NCBI RefSeq assembly: GCF_029227915.1
Contig: NC_079887.1
Span: forward strand, 12,090,001-12,154,000
From: Hydractinia symbiolongicarpus
Taxonomy: Eukaryota; Cnidaria; Hydrozoa; Anthoathecata; Hydractiniidae
Direction: 5' to 3'
Length of the DNA stretch: 64,000 nt
Part shown: positions 60,701 to 64,000 of the stretch, piece by piece
Layout: each line of letters opens with the position of its first letter
How positions within the stretch are numbered: position 1 is the first letter of the stretch
Made by a program: the position numbers and the translations under genes
The notes under the pieces: model-generated
Told to the model about the DNA's origin: nothing
What the model saw: only the letters and a program-made list of their open reading frames with translations
Database searches by the model: none

Positions 60701-63700
60701 TAATACATGCTGTTGCATTATCAATGTCAAAAATTTTTTTTTAAATGTAGAAGAAGCAATACTTAACAAAGCTAGTATGCTGACTACAGAAATCTCACAA
60801 GTTCCCTTGTCAGGAGTTATTCAGTTGCTCACATTAGCAAAGTAGGTTTTTCACAATCATCCTTTTATTTGGTTTTACCACATGAGGATTAAATTTATTT
60901 GCAAACATAATGGTTCCATGTTAACATTTAATGTATGTGTTATTCTGTATACATATATGTGAAATTAGTGATGTGAATGTAACTTTTGCTCATTTGCTTC
61001 ATTGAAATCTAATACATGGATAAACTTATGTTTTTCATCAGTAAAATAAAGGGGGCAGGTAAAGTAAGTTTTTAAAATGTTTTTGCATGGGTAGCGACGG
61101 GTCATTGCTGACAAAAAAATTCAGAGAACGGTTCTTTTTTATTGTTTTTTTATTGTTCTTCTGCCTAAGTGGATTGTCCAGAGGCTTATCGACAAGTAGA
61201 ATAATAGAATAATAGTAAGTTTCATATTATATACAGGTTTAAAGTTCTGGTAATTGCTTGTGTTTTTAGAGAAGCTGGTATCATAACTGTTTTGGATTTC
61301 GATGTTTCACCAATGGTTAGTTTTAATTTCATAAGTTTTATAAATAATTTTTTTTCTTCCAAAAGTAAAATCTATTACTGTACACAGGTAGCATTTAATG
61401 AAGCTAATCTTGGTAACTTGGATCAAGTTAAGAGGTATCATTTGCGTTATGTTACAGTTGATCAATTTATCTTTTATGACCTTTGCACAAACTAGTTGCT
61501 ATAAAGACTGTACCACTACGATAGAAATTATTATACCCAACGACATATAGGTGATCTTGACTGCAAAATATTAAAAAAATTAGGTAAATGTAACAAAATC
61601 TTTTCTTCTCTACAGAATCCTTCAACTTGTTGATGTGTTAAAGCCAGCAAAACATGCAGCTTTGGAAGTTGTGAAATTGATACGATCTGACATTAAAGAG
61701 TAAGTTTCATACAAAAGGTTTTGTTATTTTCATCTATGGTAGTGAAAAGAGCAAAAAAGATATTCTCCTTCAATCACATCGAAAAGTGATGAACTCGACA
61801 AAATTCTGTGTTTAACCTCTTTTAGCTCCCTGCAGCCATGTGACATAGCAAAGTATTTACAAGATATATCTTCTGCAAATTTAGTTGCAATGACCAATGG
61901 TGAAAAATCAACATTCCTTTCTACACCAGACCATGTATGTATTTATTTGAATTTTCCTTGGTTTTCTTTTTGTAACTTTACTGGTCACCTTCAAACACCT
62001 TCAAGTTCACTGCTATTAAGAAAACCTCTAATTACTCTAGTTGAAGAACAAAATATTATTTAATAGTATTCTCAGCACAAGATTTGTACCCAACCAACCT
62101 GTTTTGTTTTTGGGATGGTATATATGTATTTTTATGGTCTCAGTTTTTACCAAATTTCTATGCCATGAAAACAATCTGTCTCATATCTCAGCTCTTACAC
62201 ATTGTGTTACCCAAGTATTTCTAAAATTAACTTTAACTTTTTTAAAGCTTACAAATTAGCCTAATTCTGAGTGTCAAGTACTTCAATTTTAATATGTGTA
62301 AGCTCTCTTTCGGCCCTATCACTTTAGAAAAGAAGAATATTCCCTTTTTCCTCTTAGCATTTACACTGGCTATTTCTTATTGTGAAGAAAATCTAATGAC
62401 CATAAATTCAAATTTTTTGCCTAGGAAACTTCTTTTTAGGACAGCTGTTCTCTACGATTGGGGCTCACCTTATTTTGAGAAGAACATAAATACTTATTTA
62501 TTTAGTGCTATAGTGTGTAATTGAGAGGTAGTTAGGTGTCTACCTGCCATTGTTCTATCCTTACACCTTTTTGTCATAACATTAGGTTTTTACTTTTCTT
62601 CTTCTAGCTAGTTGAAGTTCCAACAAACAAACTTAAACATGTTGTTGATTCTACTGGTGCAGGAGATGCATTTTTAGGGGGAATCATTGCAGGTAATATT
62701 TGGTTACTTTCTTAAGGAATTTAAAATTAAGCAAAGCAAAAAGAAGCCTAGGGTAAACCGGTATTATATTCTAGGGATACATTTCAATGGCTTGCCTGAA
62801 ACGGAGGATCAGATAAGGTGATAAACATTCATAAATGTCATGTACTACCTTTTCTTCTTTATTGCCTTACTATCTCAATATTTTTAGAAATATAAAGTGT
62901 ATTTTGTGATATATAGGAAACTAGGAGAAATTGCAAATAAAACTGGTGCAGCTAACTGTCAAGTACTTGGAGGGCTTCCTGACAAAAGTTCAAAGTATGC
63001 AAACTGTATTGTTATGGATAAGTTGTTTAAGAGACCCCTGTCATTAGAAAAAAGTGTTTTTTGTTAAATACAATCACAATGAAGATAAGGTTATTAAACA
63101 TCTGTCTTGTATAAAAACTGACTTGTCATATTTATAAGCAATCATTAGCAAATAGTGGCAAGAATGGTAGTGTTCGCAATTCAGAATTTGCTAAATGAAG
63201 TGCCGTCCTTGCAAACAAATGTTTATAAAAATATTGAAATTATAAATCCCTTTTTGTTGTATTTTTTTTTGTATATCACTTATTTCTCTAATTTCTATAA
63301 AATATTTCTATAGGGATTACCAGCAAGTTGCCTATAGTCAATGAAGAGCCTTGCTTTTTTCCACAGTCCTCAAACTTTGGCTAACCAGTTTTTAATACTC
63401 TTGTATTTTTTGGACTTATGAAATAAGTCCAAAAAATGTGCATTGGCAGAAGAAAAAAAATGTCAGGCTTTTTTAAGCAAAGACAAGAAAATTGTGTATT
63501 TAATAAGTAAAATTGCAATCTTTGCTGTTAGGTTATATCTTGCAGAGGAACTGAAATATTTCAATATCACCAATGAAAGTCGGTCAAAAGAAACAGATGG
63601 CAATTCTTTGGATGAATTTAAGAATAGCCTAAGGCGTGATATTGATGCAACAGAACATATTTTTCAATGCCTTGATGATGATGATTTATCTAAAGTTCTT

Positions 63701-63746
63701 GATCTGATTTTTACTTGTAAAGGAAATGTTCTCACATCTGGGATAG
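54726..63746 (+). CDS. PfkB-family sugar kinase fused to a KdsD/KpsF-type SIS isomerase domain (3' end beyond window)
   Basis: Fourteen exons are visible: 54726-54837, 55371-55467, 55715-55791, 57215-57313, 57680-57802, 60751-60841, 61270-61315, 61388-61434, 61616-61699, 61826-61934, 62608-62692, 62775-62817, 62917-62994 and 63532-63746. All phases close (435 residues so far). Residues 1-37 are basic, serine/threonine-rich and free of acids, like a mitochondrial presequence (a second ATG lies at 54756). The kinase spans about 41-362: FVLGCGSNVVDQ, GGVTMNHLSWASLLG, TGLLALQGNDPCGELI, and the PfkB signature VVDSTGAGDAFLGG with catalytic D315. Exon 14 then gives DATEHIFQCL...VLDLIFTCKGNVLTSGI, ending in phase 1 with G. 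This closely matches the start of the SIS domain of arabinose-5-phosphate isomerases, where GIGKSG follows. It would phosphorylate a sugar and interconvert aldose/ketose phosphates. The substrate is unknown. The large intron 5 hosts a Helitron and a retrotransposon remnant. Confidence 0.85.
55975..56745. repeat. intronic block with CGAGTGC-type repeats and an unidentified frame
   Basis: Between exons 3 and 4 of the kinase gene, the phrase TTACGAGTGC and variants (CACTCGTGAATTTT, GCACTCGTAATTTT) occur at 55990-56080 and again at 56668-56740. The GC-richer stretch between them (about 56170-56360) is open to the TAG at 56359-56361 and contains DGRPFGTMPQVSPTFIVTEY. An AATAAA follows at about 56431. 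I do not recognise it. It may be a captured gene fragment inside a repeat. Confidence 0.3.
58411..59130 (+). mobile_element. non-autonomous Helitron-like element, copy C
   Basis: It starts after an A with TCTCTACAATAATATGGAGA and ends with GTGAATTTTTCCAC, twelve or so bases and CTAA, followed by T. The interior aligns with copy A, including CAGTGCACCTAAAACTTTAA and TTGATGACGTCATCAAAAAA. A GTGTTGTGAGTGTCGATG-type short repeat at about 58868-58915 is specific to this copy. It lies in intron 5 of the kinase-isomerase gene. Confidence 0.6.
59200..60346 (+). mobile_element. 5'-truncated non-LTR retrotransposon remnant (reverse transcriptase plus PHD-like finger)
   Basis: The frame from 59200 gives the RT block VGVHQGSVLSPLLFVLVLEA. 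A frameshift near 59320 separates it from LLYADDLVLIAESMEEL (the YADD catalytic motif, codons from 59336). Next is a C4HC3 PHD-like zinc finger (CGVC, CQTCKHWVHKKC, CKRC). The frame then meets TGA at 59762-59764 and continues as IGSAWKKFRELLPLLTSRVL, YGSETWAVK and GHLERM to 60345. These are standard late-RT and C-terminal blocks of animal endonuclease/RT LINEs. The endonuclease and the first RT motifs are missing. With a frameshift and a stop it is a dead copy in intron 5 of the kinase gene. Confidence 0.85.
61095..61196 (+). repeat. 3' end fragment of the Helitron-like family
   Basis: GTCATTGCTGAC, a T-rich run, then CTGCCTAAGTGGATTGTCCA and GAGGCTTATCGACAAG match the 3' ends of copies A-C with substitutions. 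It lies just before exon 7 of the kinase-isomerase gene. Confidence 0.45.
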
Positions 63747-64000
63747 GTATGATTTTAAAATTTCTAATTAATACACATTTTAATTAGCCACCAGTTCATT
63801 GACAACTGCAAATTTGCTGGAATAAGTACTAATAAGCAACAACAAAGATTTTCAATAGGCAAAAATGATAATCTGCTTTCCCCATGATTCATGGAATGCT
63901 TTTATTCCTTTTCCTGTTTTTAAACCAAATAATTGTTTGTTCCTGGGGTGTTATTTGAACATTTAGCATTAAACACAACAGACAAGAGTAAATTGGGGTA
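63747..64000 (+). other. intron 14 of the kinase-isomerase gene, running off the window
   Basis: The GTATGA donor at 63747 opens an intron whose acceptor is not reached. No further exon matching a KSG-type SIS continuation is found before the end. Confidence 0.6.

Overview
The window is AT-rich animal nuclear DNA. Its genes are split into many short exons with canonical GT-AG introns, there are no operons with ribosome binding sites, and about a dozen mobile elements and several minisatellites fill the introns and spacers. A GIT-type ArfGAP, the style of the non-LTR reverse transcriptase remnant and the base composition suggest a non-bilaterian metazoan, most likely a cnidarian. That assignment is an inference.

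Layout: 1-9600 has no convincing gene and holds three inverted-repeat elements. A 19-exon GIT (ARF GTPase-activating, paxillin/PIX scaffold) gene lies on + (9608-22646). It converges on a gamma-glutamyltransferase gene on - (23553-31048), whose introns are packed with MITEs, one nested inside another. Then, all on -, come VPS53 (GARP/EARP tethering subunit, 22 exons, 32886-43520), BUD23 (18S rRNA guanine-N7 methyltransferase, 12 exons, 44213-49447) and CWC15 (spliceosome component, single exon, 50551-51207). The 3.5 kb after CWC15 contain Helitron-like repeats and a tRNA-Asp-derived SINE pair. From 54726 on +, a 14-exon gene cut by the window edge encodes a probable mitochondrial presequence, a complete PfkB sugar kinase and the start of a KdsD/KpsF-type SIS sugar-phosphate isomerase domain. 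This fusion is the most interesting protein here.

I rebuilt the exons by hand from open frames, splice sites and family conservation. Reading phases close across every junction in GIT (721 aa), VPS53 (787 aa), BUD23 (279 aa) and the visible part of the kinase-isomerase gene (435 aa). One junction in the GGT gene does not close. The genes have no common pathway. They are mostly housekeeping functions (trafficking, ribosome biogenesis, splicing, glutathione turnover), and the novelty lies in the kinase-isomerase fusion and the repeat content.
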